This document shows positions 1 through 8,207 of a DNA stretch of 64,000 nt, in pieces. Both the position numbers and the translations under genes were made by a program. Each line of letters starts with the position of its first letter. Within the stretch, counting starts at the first letter, position 1. The notes beneath the pieces were generated by a model that did no database searches, was not told the origin of the DNA, and was given only the letters and a program-made list of their open reading frames with translations. The DNA is from UBA3478 sp038134285 (GTDB taxonomy: Bacteria; Bacteroidota; Bacteroidia; Flavobacteriales; Flavobacteriaceae): assembly GCA_038134285.1 (NCBI GenBank), contig JAYPUW010000002.1:124001-188000 (forward strand). The letters run 5' to 3'.

Positions 1-1257
1 TGCCCCAATATGCTGCGTGATTCCACCACTCTCTCCGGCAATTACATTTTCTTTACGGATATAATCCAGAAGTGAGGTCTTACCGTGATCGACGTGACCC
101 ATAACGGTCACTATCGGAGCTCTTGGTTTTAAGGCCTCTTCTGGATCCTGAGCATCCGTTTCAATATTCTCTTCTAGTTTGGTTTGAACAAATTCAACTT
201 CGTATCCGAATTCTTCTGCAACAATAGATAGGGTCTCAGCGTCTAGGCGTTGGTTCAGAGTTACCATTATCCCTAACGACATACAGGCAGAGATAATCTG
301 CGTGGTTGATACATCCATCATTGTCGACACCTCATTCACAGTTACGTATTCTGTAACCTTCAGGATCTTACTTTCGAGTTCTTGTTGTTCTAGCTCTTTT
401 TCTGTCTGCTGCTTATGCAAGTCTCTCTTTTCTCGACGGTATTTGGCACCTTTTCCTTTTGAGCTCTTTCCTTGAAGTTTTTCAAGCGTTTCTCTTACCT
501 GACGTTGCACCTCTTCATCACTAGGTTCAGCGCGCATCGCTTGAGATGTTCTGTCTTTTCCAGACTGTCCTCGTTGCCCACTGTTACCCTTTTCATTTAC
601 TATACGCTTGCGCTTGCGCTTGCGATCTATATTTTGTGCATTCCCGCCAGAAGAGATTTCTTTCTTCTTCTCGAACTGCGTTAGATCGATAGTAGTTCCG
701 GTCAATTTCGGACCCGACAACTTCTGATATTGCGTTTTTATTTCGTCTGAACCCTCTTCTTTTTTAAGAACTTCATTTTCTAGAGCTGGAGCTTCAGGTG
801 TCATTACTTTAGCCTCTAGATTAGCCTCAGGAGCCTCAGCTACCAGGGTTTCAACAACCTCTTCTTTTAGCGCTTCTTCTTCCTTCGCCGCTTTTTTAGG
901 CTCTAAATCAATCTTGCCAACAGTCTTAGGCTGCACATGGGTGCTTTTGGCCTTGATGACCTCTGTTTCATTCTTTTCTTTGGCCTGTCGCTTCTCTTCT
1001 TGCTCTTTTTCAATTTGCTTTAGAAGCGCTTCTTTTTCTTTGCGTTTTTCTTCACTCACCTCTTGCGAGGCGGCTTTCTTAGACATGTCTGTTTGAAATT
1101 CATCAAGAAGAACCTGATAGACCTCTCCGCTAATTTTTGTCGTAGGACGAGCCTCTATCTCATGACCTTTCTCTTTCAGATACTCTACAGCACGGTCAAG
1201 CGAGATATTCAATTCTCGAAGTACTTTGTTTAATCTTATCGTTTCTAAATCAGACAT
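1..1257 (-). CDS. infB: Translation initiation factor IF-2, N-terminal 419 residues (cut by window edge)
   Basis: GTPase that places initiator tRNA on the 30S subunit and promotes subunit joining. The frame reads from an ATG at 1257-1255 and is still open at base 1, so the C-terminal half lies outside the window. Residues 1-55 look like the small IF2 N-terminal domain. A long Lys/Glu-rich linker follows to about residue 300, then a second IF2N-like segment, then the P-loop GHVDHGKTSLLD at about residues 386-397 (bases 74-100). The charged linker is typical of Bacteroidota IF-2. It is last in the visible rimP-nusA-infB order, 57 bases after nusA. Identity is firm; the start is supported by the conserved N-terminus. 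Confidence 0.95.
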   Translation of the reverse strand, partial: MSDLETIRLNKVLRELNISLDRAVEYLKEKGHEIEARPTTKISGEVYQVLLDEFQTDMSKKAASQEVSEEKRKEKEALLKQIEKEQEEKRQAKEKNETEVIKAKSTHVQPKTVGKIDLEPKKAAKEEEALKEEVVETLVAEAPEANLEAKVMTPEAPALENEVLKKEEGSDEIKTQYQKLSGPKLTGTTIDLTQFEKKKEISSGGNAQNIDRKRKRKRIVNEKGNSGQRGQSGKDRTSQAMRAEPSDEEVQRQVRETLEKLQGKSSKGKGAKYRREKRDLHKQQTEKELEQQELESKILKVTEYVTVNEVSTMMDVSTTQIISACMSLGIMVTLNQRLDAETLSIVAEEFGYEVEFVQTKLEENIETDAQDPEEALKPRAPIVTVMGHVDHGKTSLLDYIRKENVIAGESGGITQHIGA

Positions 1258-1302
1258 ACAATAGTTTTCATCTATAACTTACTTATGGAAGGCGAAATAG
1301 TG

Positions 1303-1310
1303 CAAATATA
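1303..1310 (-). promoter_or_regulatory. Possible infB promoter, -7 element TATATTTG
   Basis: The nusA-infB gap holds a perfect Bacteroidota -7 match (TAnnTTTG) on the minus strand, 46 bases before the infB start. I see no well-spaced -33 TTG, because that position falls inside the nusA C-terminal codons. It may give infB some independent transcription within the operon. Confidence 0.35.
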
Positions 1311-1314
1311 AAAG

Positions 1315-2547
1315 TTAGTCTTCAAACTCAGATTTGAGTATACGGACTACCTCGCGCACTGTTTCTTCTTCTAGATCTGTACGCTTAATGAGGTCCTCAA
1401 TGTCTAATTCGAGTATACTTCGTGCCGTATCCAATCCTATTTTCTTGAATTCCTGAATGATCCATGCATCGATCTCATCTGAGAATTCTGTCAATTCAAC
1501 ATCTTCTTCAACCCCTTCTCTAAAGACGTCAATTTCATAACCCGTAAGCTGTCCCGCAAGACGGATGTTATGCCCGCTTCGTCCAATGGCTTTTGAAACC
1601 TCTTCGGGTTTTAGATATACCTGGGCGGTCATTTTATCGTCGTTAAGCTTCACTGAGCTTACTTTTGCTGGACTTAATGCACGTGTTACCAAAAGCTGCT
1701 TGTTATTCGTCCAGTTAATAACATCGATATTTTCGTTCCCCAACTCACGAACAATTCCGTGAATTCTAGAACCCTTCATTCCGACACAGGCACCAACAGG
1801 GTCTATGCGATCATCATAAGAATCAACAGCAACTTTTGCCTTTTCTCCAGGAATCCTTACCGCCTTCTTAATCGTGATCAATCCATCAAAAACCTCTGGG
1901 ATTTCTTGGAAGAAGAGTTGCTCTATGAACCTAGGTGAGGTTCGCGATAAAATAATGGTAGGCTTTGTTCCTTTTAATTCAACGCTTTCAATCACACCTC
2001 TCACATTGTCGCCCTTTCTGAAAAAGTCCGAAGGGATCTGCCGGTCTTTCGGCAAAATGATCTCATTTCCTTCATCGTCGAGCAGAATGATCGCTTTATG
2101 GCGGATGTGGTGCACTTCAGCAGTGAACAATTCACCTTCAAGGTCCTTGAATTGCTTATAGATCGTTGTATTGTCGTGTTCTTGAATTTTAGCCACGAGA
2201 TTCTGTCTCAACGCCAAGATTGAACGTCGGCCAAGATCTATAAGCTTCACTTCTTCTGACACATCTTCACCCACTTCAAAATCTGGTTCAATTTTTCTGG
2301 CTTCAGAGAGTGAAATCTCTTCGTTCTCGTCTTCAACCATTCCATCATCTACCACTACCCTATTTCTCCAAATCTCAAGGTCTCCCTTGTCTGGGTTAAT
2401 GATGATATCGAAATTATCGTCAGAACCAAATTTTTTCTTCAGTGTATTTCTAAACACTTCCTCTAGAATGACCATAAGCGTCACTCTGTCAATAAACTTA
2501 TCGTCTTTGAACTCAGAAAAAGATTCTATTAATGCTAAATTTTCCAT
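1315..2547 (-). CDS. nusA: Transcription termination/antitermination factor NusA
   Basis: RNA polymerase-binding factor that modulates pausing, termination and antitermination. The 410 residues are laid out as an N-terminal RNAP-binding domain (1-125), an S1 domain (about 130-205), two KH domains with GxxG-type loops (GMKGSRI near 258, GRSGHNI near 325), and a short acidic helical tail (350-410) with no duplicated AR2 repeats of the E. coli kind. The length is normal for Bacteroidota. It follows rimP by 2 bases and precedes infB, the near-universal rimP-nusA-infB order. The terminator-like hairpin upstream of rimP would make readthrough a possible point of NusA feedback; this is inference. 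Confidence 0.97.
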   Translation of the reverse strand: MENLALIESFSEFKDDKFIDRVTLMVILEEVFRNTLKKKFGSDDNFDIIINPDKGDLEIWRNRVVVDDGMVEDENEEISLSEARKIEPDFEVGEDVSEEVKLIDLGRRSILALRQNLVAKIQEHDNTTIYKQFKDLEGELFTAEVHHIRHKAIILLDDEGNEIILPKDRQIPSDFFRKGDNVRGVIESVELKGTKPTIILSRTSPRFIEQLFFQEIPEVFDGLITIKKAVRIPGEKAKVAVDSYDDRIDPVGACVGMKGSRIHGIVRELGNENIDVINWTNNKQLLVTRALSPAKVSSVKLNDDKMTAQVYLKPEEVSKAIGRSGHNIRLAGQLTGYEIDVFREGVEEDVELTEFSDEIDAWIIQEFKKIGLDTARSILELDIEDLIKRTDLEEETVREVVRILKSEFED

Positions 2548-2549
2548 GA

Positions 2550-3026
2550 TCAGGGTTTGAACGTTATTTCTATTTGTGCTTTTTTAATCTCATTAAAATT
2601 AATCTGCTGTGAACATTCTACAGTCACTTTACCTTTTCCCACCGGTTTAGGTTGGCGCTCTTTCCATGACAAACTAATCATTTGGTCGTTAACTTCGGTC
2701 AAAACACCTTTGTATTTGACGGCTGCGGTCTCAACCTTGAGCACCCTTCCGACATGTTGTTTGTATTGCCTGGGTAGCTGCAATGGAGCGGTGGCTCCGG
2801 CCGAAAATACCTCTAGTGAAAAGTCATACGCTTCACGATCCAATTGGTGTTCTATAGCCCGTGAAGCTTCAATGCAGTCGTTTACTCTTACGCCATTGTC
2901 CCCATCGAGGACCACTTGAATACTGTGATCAGAAGAGATCGAAAAATCAATTAAAAAAAGATCGGGACGCTTCTGTAAAAAAGTATCTAACAAATCGTAA
3001 ACCATATTTTTAAACTCTTCTGCCAT
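2550..3026 (-). CDS. rimP: Ribosome maturation factor RimP
   Basis: Assists late assembly of the 30S subunit. I place the start at the ATG at 3026-3024 (158 residues, beginning MAEEFKNMV). The upstream in-frame extension reads straight through a hairpin and tRNA-Gln and cannot be protein. The middle carries the conserved GDNGVRVNDCIEASRAI segment and the C-terminus has the SH3-like beta strands of RimP. The stop codon lies 2 bases before nusA, so the two are cotranscribed. The start codon is only 6 bases from the end of the hairpin at 3033-3060, so that structure could affect initiation as well as transcription. Confidence 0.93.
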   Translation of the reverse strand: MAEEFKNMVYDLLDTFLQKRPDLFLIDFSISSDHSIQVVLDGDNGVRVNDCIEASRAIEHQLDREAYDFSLEVFSAGATAPLQLPRQYKQHVGRVLKVETAAVKYKGVLTEVNDQMISLSWKERQPKPVGKGKVTVECSQQINFNEIKKAQIEITFKP

Positions 3027-3032
3027 AGTAAC

Positions 3033-3060
3033 AAAAGAGGGGACTACCGTCCCCTCTTTT
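3033..3060 (-). terminator. Hairpin between tRNA-Gln and rimP (terminator or attenuator)
   Basis: Arms AAAAGAGGGGA (3033-3043) and TCCCCTCTTTT (3050-3060) pair perfectly over 11 bp around a 6-base loop, and the U-rich arm gives a run of T. On the minus strand it follows tRNA-Gln and ends 6 bases before the rimP start. A second, weaker 7-bp hairpin (3069-3090) lies between it and the tRNA. No other promoter for rimP is visible, so operon expression probably needs readthrough. Confidence 0.7.
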
Positions 3061-3101
3061 AAGCTTTTAGAGCGCATTAAAAAGCACTCTTGAAAAAGAT
3101 G

Positions 3102-3173
3102 TTGGCCTACAAGGACTCGAACCTTGAACGACTGAACCAAAATCAGCTGTGTTACCAATTACACCATAGGCCA
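3102..3173 (-). tRNA. tRNA-Gln (anticodon TTG)
   Basis: A 72-base cloverleaf on the minus strand. The 7-bp acceptor stem is TGGCCTA/TAGGCCA with discriminator A at 3102. The anticodon arm CTGA-TTTTGGT-TCAG gives TTG (reads CAA), and the T-arm carries GGTTCGAGTCC. CCA is not encoded. It stands directly ahead of rimP-nusA-infB, as a tRNA does (metY) in E. coli, although there it is an initiator tRNA. Confidence 0.95.
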
Positions 3174-3190
3174 CTACTCAATCGAGGGTG

Positions 3191-3222
3191 CAAATTTAAA
3201 CTATTCTTAGAATCTGCAAAAA
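3191..3222 (-). promoter_or_regulatory. Bacteroidota promoter for tRNA-Gln / rimP operon
   Basis: On the minus strand a TTTTTG (3222-3217) is followed after 18 bases by TAAATTTG (3198-3191), matching TTG-N17-21-TAnnTTTG. Expected initiation is about 10 bases before the mature tRNA end at 3173. Confidence 0.7.
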
Positions 3223-3272
3223 TTAAAAACGCTAATTTCGTTGACCTTAATTATACTCAAAAACGGGTACAA

Positions 3273-6200
3273 ATGAAGATTGAATTACAGCGCGATCGCC
3301 GTATAGTTTCTTGGATCATTTTTGTTTTCGGACTCGTAGTCTACGGATTGACCGTCGAGCCCACCGGAAGCTTTTGGGATGCCGGAGAATACATATCAAC
3401 CTCAGCGAAATTACAAATCGGACACCCCCCAGGAGCTCCCCTTTTTCAATTGATTGGGGCCTTCTTGGCCACCTTTGCCTTCTCGAATGTCGAGAAGATC
3501 GCCTTAATGGTGAACTGGGTTTCTGTAATTTCCAGTGCTTTAACCCTCTTTTTTACCTTTAAAATCATCGTTAATCTTGGAGAAAAGCTACTGCGCAAAC
3601 GCAACAACTTAAAGTCCGATGATCCCATTACTGAAACCGCCTCTATTGTTGAGATATTGGGGGCCGGAGTTGTCGGTGCGTTGACCCTTGGTTTTTCAGA
3701 TAGTTTCTGGTTCAATGCCGTTGAAACAGAGGTATACGCTATGGCGAGTCTAGTGATGGCGCTCTTACTATGGCTTGGTCTGGTTTGGACCGACCGTCTG
3801 CATCAACCAAACGGAGATCGTTACCTCGTGTTGATTGCCTTTGTTGTTGGCCTAGTTTTCGGAATTCAGTTCATGGGATTCTTAGCCATTCCGCCTATAG
3901 GGCTGCTCTATTATTTTAAAACCACTGAAAAGATCACTCCTAAAAATTTCATTATTGCGAACTTCAGTGTAGTGAGTTTACTGTTTTTAGTATATCGCTT
4001 TTCTCTTACTTATATATTGAAATTCTTCGGAGCAGCCGAGGTGTTCTTTGTGAACCAAATTGGTCTACCCTTTAATTCAGGATCTATTTTAACCGGATTT
4101 GCCTTAGCAGTCCTCATTGTATACACTATTCGAAAGAGCAAGCAAAAGAACTGGCATAAAATACATGTGGTTTCTCACATGGTCTTATTTTTTATCATCG
4201 GATTCTCTACTTGGCTTATGTTGCCGATCAGAGCAAACGCTCAAACCGTGGTCAATGAAAATAATCCTGAGGATGCACGCGCTCTGCTCGCCTATTATAA
4301 TCGCGAACAGTATCCTGCACCTGAGAGCCCCTTATACGGATCCTTTTATTCAGATTACTTTGCTCCTGCAGGACCCGATCAAGACGGCACCCCAAAATAC
4401 GAGAAAAATCAAAAATTACAGCGTTATGAAATCGTGAACGCCTACAAAGGGGCAATTCAAGGGCCGAATCCGGATCACGTTGGGTTTTTACCACGCATGT
4501 GGAGTGCCTCATCTGCAGAAAACTACATGCGCTATTACGGTCGTCTCGATTTTTCAATCAATCCGCGCTACCAAGGAGATAGCGAATTACGTTCAGCCAT
4601 TACACAATTCAGGCAAATGAGTGCCGAAGGCGATATCGATACAGCTCAATACATTGATTTCTTAAAAAACTTTGCAGAATATATAGAGGTACGTCCCCCA
4701 AGCTTCGCACAAAATTTTACCTACCTCATCGATTTTCAGTTCAATTACATGTATTGGCGTTATTTCTTTTGGAATTTTATAGGACGCCAAAATGACGAGC
4801 AAGGCCGTTTTAATGCGAACGGAGAATGGCTAAGCGGCATCTCTTTCGTAGATAGCTTACGCTTAGGAAACCAATCGAACCTTCCTGAAGATCTAGAAAA
4901 CAATAAGGCCAGAAACACCTATTACTTTCTGCCCTTTATTCTGGGTTTAATTGGACTCTACTTCAATGCAAAACACGACTGGAAATCGCTTTACACCCTT
5001 TTAGTCTTCTTCCTTTTCACCGGACTTGCCATTCAATTCTACACAAATCCAACCATTTTTCAACCAAGAGAGCGCGACTATTCTCTAGTAGGATCCTTCT
5101 TTATTTTCAGTATTTGGGTAGGTTTAGGGGTGCTTGGCATTATGGATGTTTTAAGCCGCTCTACCAAAGTATTTAAGCCTTCATTTTCTTTAGCCGCGGT
5201 GGCACTTTGTGTGTTAGCAGTCCCTGGACTCATGGCATTTGAGAATTGGGACGACCACGATCGCTCCAATCGCAAGACTGCCCGCTCAACCGCTATGGCT
5301 TATCTAGACTCTACTGCTGAAGATCAAGGGGCGCTCCTTTTTACTATAGGAGACAACGACACCTTTCCGCTTTGGTACGTTCAAGAAATCGAAGGATACA
5401 GAACAGATGTACGCATCATCAATTCGAGCCTTCTTGCCACTGATTGGTATATCGATCAGATGAAGCGCAAAGCTTATGAGAGTGACCCTATTCCTTCTAG
5501 GCTATCGCACAACCAATACCGCTTCGGAACACGCGATGTAATCTATTACCAATCCATTCCAGAAGTAGCCGAAGAACGTTGGGATATTGAAAGATTCATG
5601 GATTGGGTCAGCAGCGGAAAACATGAAACCAAAATTAGCTATCTCATGCGGCAACGTGGCGTGGATATGACTGATTTTACCGACGACCAACTCGACATCG
5701 TCTATTATCCGACGCATAAGATTAGAGTTCCTGTAGACAAAGAAGCCGTCCTGGCCTCAGGGTTGGTAGCTGAAAAAGACAGCTCCCTTATTGTTCCTTA
5801 CATAGATATTGACTTGCCTCAAAGTGCGCTTCCTAAAAACCGCCTCTTAATGCTCGACATTCTCACCTCAAATCAATGGCAACGCCCGATCTATTTCTCA
5901 GGCGGTAGCCTTGATGCTGGGGAGTATCTCTATATGAAAGACTATCTGCAATTGGACGGACTAGTATTCAAACTTGTCCCCATTTTCACTGAAGACAAGG
6001 GTGCTTTCGATATGGGAAGAATTGATACTGACCTGATGTACGACATCGTTATGAAATGGGAATGGGGAAATTCAGAGGATCCTTCTGTATATATCGATCC
6101 GCAAACGCGAGCACAGGGTATTTCATTTAGAAGCAATATGGCGCGCCTGGTAGAGCAGTTGATTGTTGAAGAAAAGTTCGAAAAGGCAGAGAAAGTTATT

Positions 6201-6554
6201 GATCTGGCCGTTTCTAAAATGCCTCTCAAAGCCTTTAGATTTTACGCCTTTGTAGAGCCGTTTATTCAGGGTTATTATGCCATAGAGGCAATCGATAAAG
6301 CGCAAGCACTTTCAACTGAATTACTAACGCTTTATCTCGATCACTTGGAGTACTACACCACCCTTAGTGCAGATGAAAGCTATAGACGAATCGAAGAGAT
6401 CTACAGTGACCTTGAAGCCGCACGAAGAGTTTTGGATTTATCTACCGAGGCCGATGACGAAGACTTCATAACGCCCTTCACCGAGCGCTACAACGGATAC
6501 ATCAATGATCTTGTGTACATCCTAGAAGGAGCACAAGCTCAGCTAGAAGAATAA
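3273..6554 (+). CDS. DUF2723 family integral membrane protein (glycosyltransferase-like)
   Basis: A 1093-residue membrane protein of the Bacteroidota DUF2723 family, assigned by structure-based classification to protein O-mannosyltransferase-like (GT117) enzymes; its substrate is not established. The N-terminal signature WDAGEYISTSAKLQIGHPPG (around residue 36-55) holds the acidic residue expected near the first luminal loop. About ten hydrophobic segments follow up to residue 660, then a large soluble region with a GDNDTFPLWYVQE motif and a helical, TPR-like C-terminus. I start at the ATG at 3273; the upstream in-frame stretch overlaps the tRNA-Gln promoter. It converges on the thioredoxin-like gene, leaving 4 bases between stops. 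Confidence 0.85.
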   Translation: MKIELQRDRRIVSWIIFVFGLVVYGLTVEPTGSFWDAGEYISTSAKLQIGHPPGAPLFQLIGAFLATFAFSNVEKIALMVNWVSVISSALTLFFTFKIIVNLGEKLLRKRNNLKSDDPITETASIVEILGAGVVGALTLGFSDSFWFNAVETEVYAMASLVMALLLWLGLVWTDRLHQPNGDRYLVLIAFVVGLVFGIQFMGFLAIPPIGLLYYFKTTEKITPKNFIIANFSVVSLLFLVYRFSLTYILKFFGAAEVFFVNQIGLPFNSGSILTGFALAVLIVYTIRKSKQKNWHKIHVVSHMVLFFIIGFSTWLMLPIRANAQTVVNENNPEDARALLAYYNREQYPAPESPLYGSFYSDYFAPAGPDQDGTPKYEKNQKLQRYEIVNAYKGAIQGPNPDHVGFLPRMWSASSAENYMRYYGRLDFSINPRYQGDSELRSAITQFRQMSAEGDIDTAQYIDFLKNFAEYIEVRPPSFAQNFTYLIDFQFNYMYWRYFFWNFIGRQNDEQGRFNANGEWLSGISFVDSLRLGNQSNLPEDLENNKARNTYYFLPFILGLIGLYFNAKHDWKSLYTLLVFFLFTGLAIQFYTNPTIFQPRERDYSLVGSFFIFSIWVGLGVLGIMDVLSRSTKVFKPSFSLAAVALCVLAVPGLMAFENWDDHDRSNRKTARSTAMAYLDSTAEDQGALLFTIGDNDTFPLWYVQEIEGYRTDVRIINSSLLATDWYIDQMKRKAYESDPIPSRLSHNQYRFGTRDVIYYQSIPEVAEERWDIERFMDWVSSGKHETKISYLMRQRGVDMTDFTDDQLDIVYYPTHKIRVPVDKEAVLASGLVAEKDSSLIVPYIDIDLPQSALPKNRLLMLDILTSNQWQRPIYFSGGSLDAGEYLYMKDYLQLDGLVFKLVPIFTEDKGAFDMGRIDTDLMYDIVMKWEWGNSEDPSVYIDPQTRAQGISFRSNMARLVEQLIVEEKFEKAEKVIDLAVSKMPLKAFRFYAFVEPFIQGYYAIEAIDKAQALSTELLTLYLDHLEYYTTLSADESYRRIEEIYSDLEAARRVLDLSTEADDEDFITPFTERYNGYINDLVYILEGAQAQLEE

Positions 6555-6558
6555 GAGG

Positions 6559-6855
6559 TTAAACGTATTCGCTGATAATGCCTAGCAAAGTGTTTGCATC
6601 AAGCTCACCACTTTGACGCCACATCATCTCTCCTTTCTTGTAAATTATAAGGGTAGGAAGACCCTTGATGCGAAGCGCTTGAGAAAGCTCTTGATTTTTG
6701 TCAACATCTATCTTGATCACCTTACCCTTATCGCCAAGGGCAGCTGCTACGTCTCTTAAGACCGGAGACATGGATAGCGAGGCGTCATTCCACTCTGCAT
6801 AAAAATTGAAGAGTACAGGAACATCTAGGTCAATTAATTCACCAAATTTTGACAT
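6559..6855 (-). CDS. Thioredoxin-fold protein lacking the CxxC motif
   Basis: A 98-residue thioredoxin-fold protein. The fold is clear from PVLFNFYAEW (residues 14-23), the cis-proline region KGLPTLIIYKKGE (about 65-77) and the overall length. Where thioredoxin has WCGPC this protein reads WNDAS, so both redox cysteines are absent and it cannot be a dithiol reductase. It may act as a binding or scaffold domain; partner unknown. It is monocistronic between DUF2723 and the metallophosphoesterase. No frameshift is evident, and the intact frame suggests a maintained function. The genuine thioredoxin of this window is at 47215. Confidence 0.85.
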   Translation of the reverse strand: MSKFGELIDLDVPVLFNFYAEWNDASLSMSPVLRDVAAALGDKGKVIKIDVDKNQELSQALRIKGLPTLIIYKKGEMMWRQSGELDANTLLGIISEYV

Positions 6856-6909
6856 GTCTTGTTCAATTGGTGCTGCAAGTTAGTAAAATTGCCATTGAAC
6901 TGAATTCAA

Positions 6910-8118
6910 TCAGCTTGATTTTAACCGTATTCTAGTGATCTCAGGCCAAATTCCGAAACGACCCGGGTACCCTAAATATCCAAAGCCCCTATTCACATTT
7001 ATCAGTCGTTCGTTCTGTTCGTACATTCCGGCCCATTGAGGATATCTGTATTGTGAAGGACTCCACTTGTAGCCCGCAATCTCTACCCCGAATTGAAATC
7101 CGTGAGTATGCCCACTAAGACACAGATCGATTTTCTTTTCAAACCCAACCACTTCGGCCTCCCAATGAGAAGGATCGTGAGACATGAGTAAGGTAAATAC
7201 AGAGGTGTCAATAGCCGCAGTGGCCTTGGTCAGATCACCTGCTTTTAAAAATCGCCCCGTTCCCCAATTTTCTACCCCAACCAGGTTAAAATAGGCGTCT
7301 TGTCTCTGAATAAGAGCACTCTCATTATTGAGCGTCTTAAAGCCCATTTGTGTTTGAATTTCTAGAAGCTTCTGCACGTCTTCATCCGCCATTTCGTCGC
7401 TAAAGTCTCTGTTATAGGCGCCGTAATCGTGATTTCCTAAAACCGCGTATTTGCCGTCCTTGGCCTTTAAGTCAGCCAATGCCTGAATGTATGGCAAGGC
7501 CTCTGCAGATTGATTGTTTACCATGTCTCCTGTAAACAACAAGAGATCAGCCTCTTGTTCATTTACTAGGTTAAGCCCAGGCTGAAATTCTTCGAGTGAG
7601 GAAAAGCTTCCTAAATGAAGGTCAGAGATTTGAATAATGGTATATCCGTCGAAGACCTTAGGAAGGCGATCAAACGTGAGTTCGTAAGTGTGAAGCGTAT
7701 ACTTATTTCGCGCACCCATTCCGATGAGTAAAGAAGAAAACGGAAGGGCCCCCACGCCTACAGCCGTTGCACTCAAAAAGCGACGGCGATCTATATTCAT
7801 GGGCTGATCTTTACCTAAAACTTGTAGCACCTTCTTCTTTAAGAACACCCCTAAGCGATAAAGATCTTCTAGCAAAAGAAGTGTACTAACTAGTAATAGA
7901 CCTGTGGTAATAGCAAACAATAAACCGGTTAAATAGGGGTCCCATTTTGTACCTAGAGAAAGTCCCATGTAACGAAGAGGAGTTCCTATAAAAAAGGGAA
8001 TAAGCGTGAGTATCCAGTAGAGTCTTTTCTTTACCGTCGAAGAAAGCAAAACGCGCACAGCCCCATATCCGTAGACCACTAAAAACAAATAAAAAACACC
8101 AAAAACAAGGTAAAACAC
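6910..8118 (-). CDS. Membrane-anchored metallophosphoesterase (YaeI-like)
   Basis: Binuclear-metal phosphoesterase of the calcineurin-like superfamily. The 402 residues begin with three or four hydrophobic segments (1-95), then a basic RRRFLSATAVG stretch at about 111-121 that resembles a twin-arginine motif but is internal. The catalytic domain has the full motif set: DLHLGS, GDMVNN, GNHDYG and SGHTHG. Homologues include E. coli YaeI, a UDP-2,3-diacylglucosamine pyrophosphatase-like enzyme, but the substrate here is open. It is divergent from polA with a 90-base gap. Confidence 0.88.
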   Translation of the reverse strand: MFYLVFGVFYLFLVVYGYGAVRVLLSSTVKKRLYWILTLIPFFIGTPLRYMGLSLGTKWDPYLTGLLFAITTGLLLVSTLLLLEDLYRLGVFLKKKVLQVLGKDQPMNIDRRRFLSATAVGVGALPFSSLLIGMGARNKYTLHTYELTFDRLPKVFDGYTIIQISDLHLGSFSSLEEFQPGLNLVNEQEADLLLFTGDMVNNQSAEALPYIQALADLKAKDGKYAVLGNHDYGAYNRDFSDEMADEDVQKLLEIQTQMGFKTLNNESALIQRQDAYFNLVGVENWGTGRFLKAGDLTKATAAIDTSVFTLLMSHDPSHWEAEVVGFEKKIDLCLSGHTHGFQFGVEIAGYKWSPSQYRYPQWAGMYEQNERLINVNRGFGYLGYPGRFGIWPEITRIRLKSS

Positions 8119-8135
8119 AGCTTTTTTTTATCCTG

Positions 8136-8143
8136 CAAAAGTA
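8136..8143 (-). promoter_or_regulatory. Possible metallophosphoesterase promoter, -7 TACTTTTG
   Basis: A perfect TAnnTTTG match on the minus strand, 18 bases before the start codon at 8118. No clear -33 TTG was found at the right spacing, so this is only a candidate. Confidence 0.35.
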
Positions 8144-8207
8144 CCATTTATCTCGCCCGTTTAGAGTTAAAATTCTGCTATCTTGCATCTCCTTGACCCT
8201 GTTTACT

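Noticed and set aside
1565..2161. Plus-strand open frames opposite nusA
   Set aside because: Shadows of a well-conserved gene with no promoter or domain of their own.
3090..3272. N-terminal extension of the DUF2723 frame
   Set aside because: It reads through tRNA-Gln and its promoter; the ATG at 3273 gives the family's normal start.
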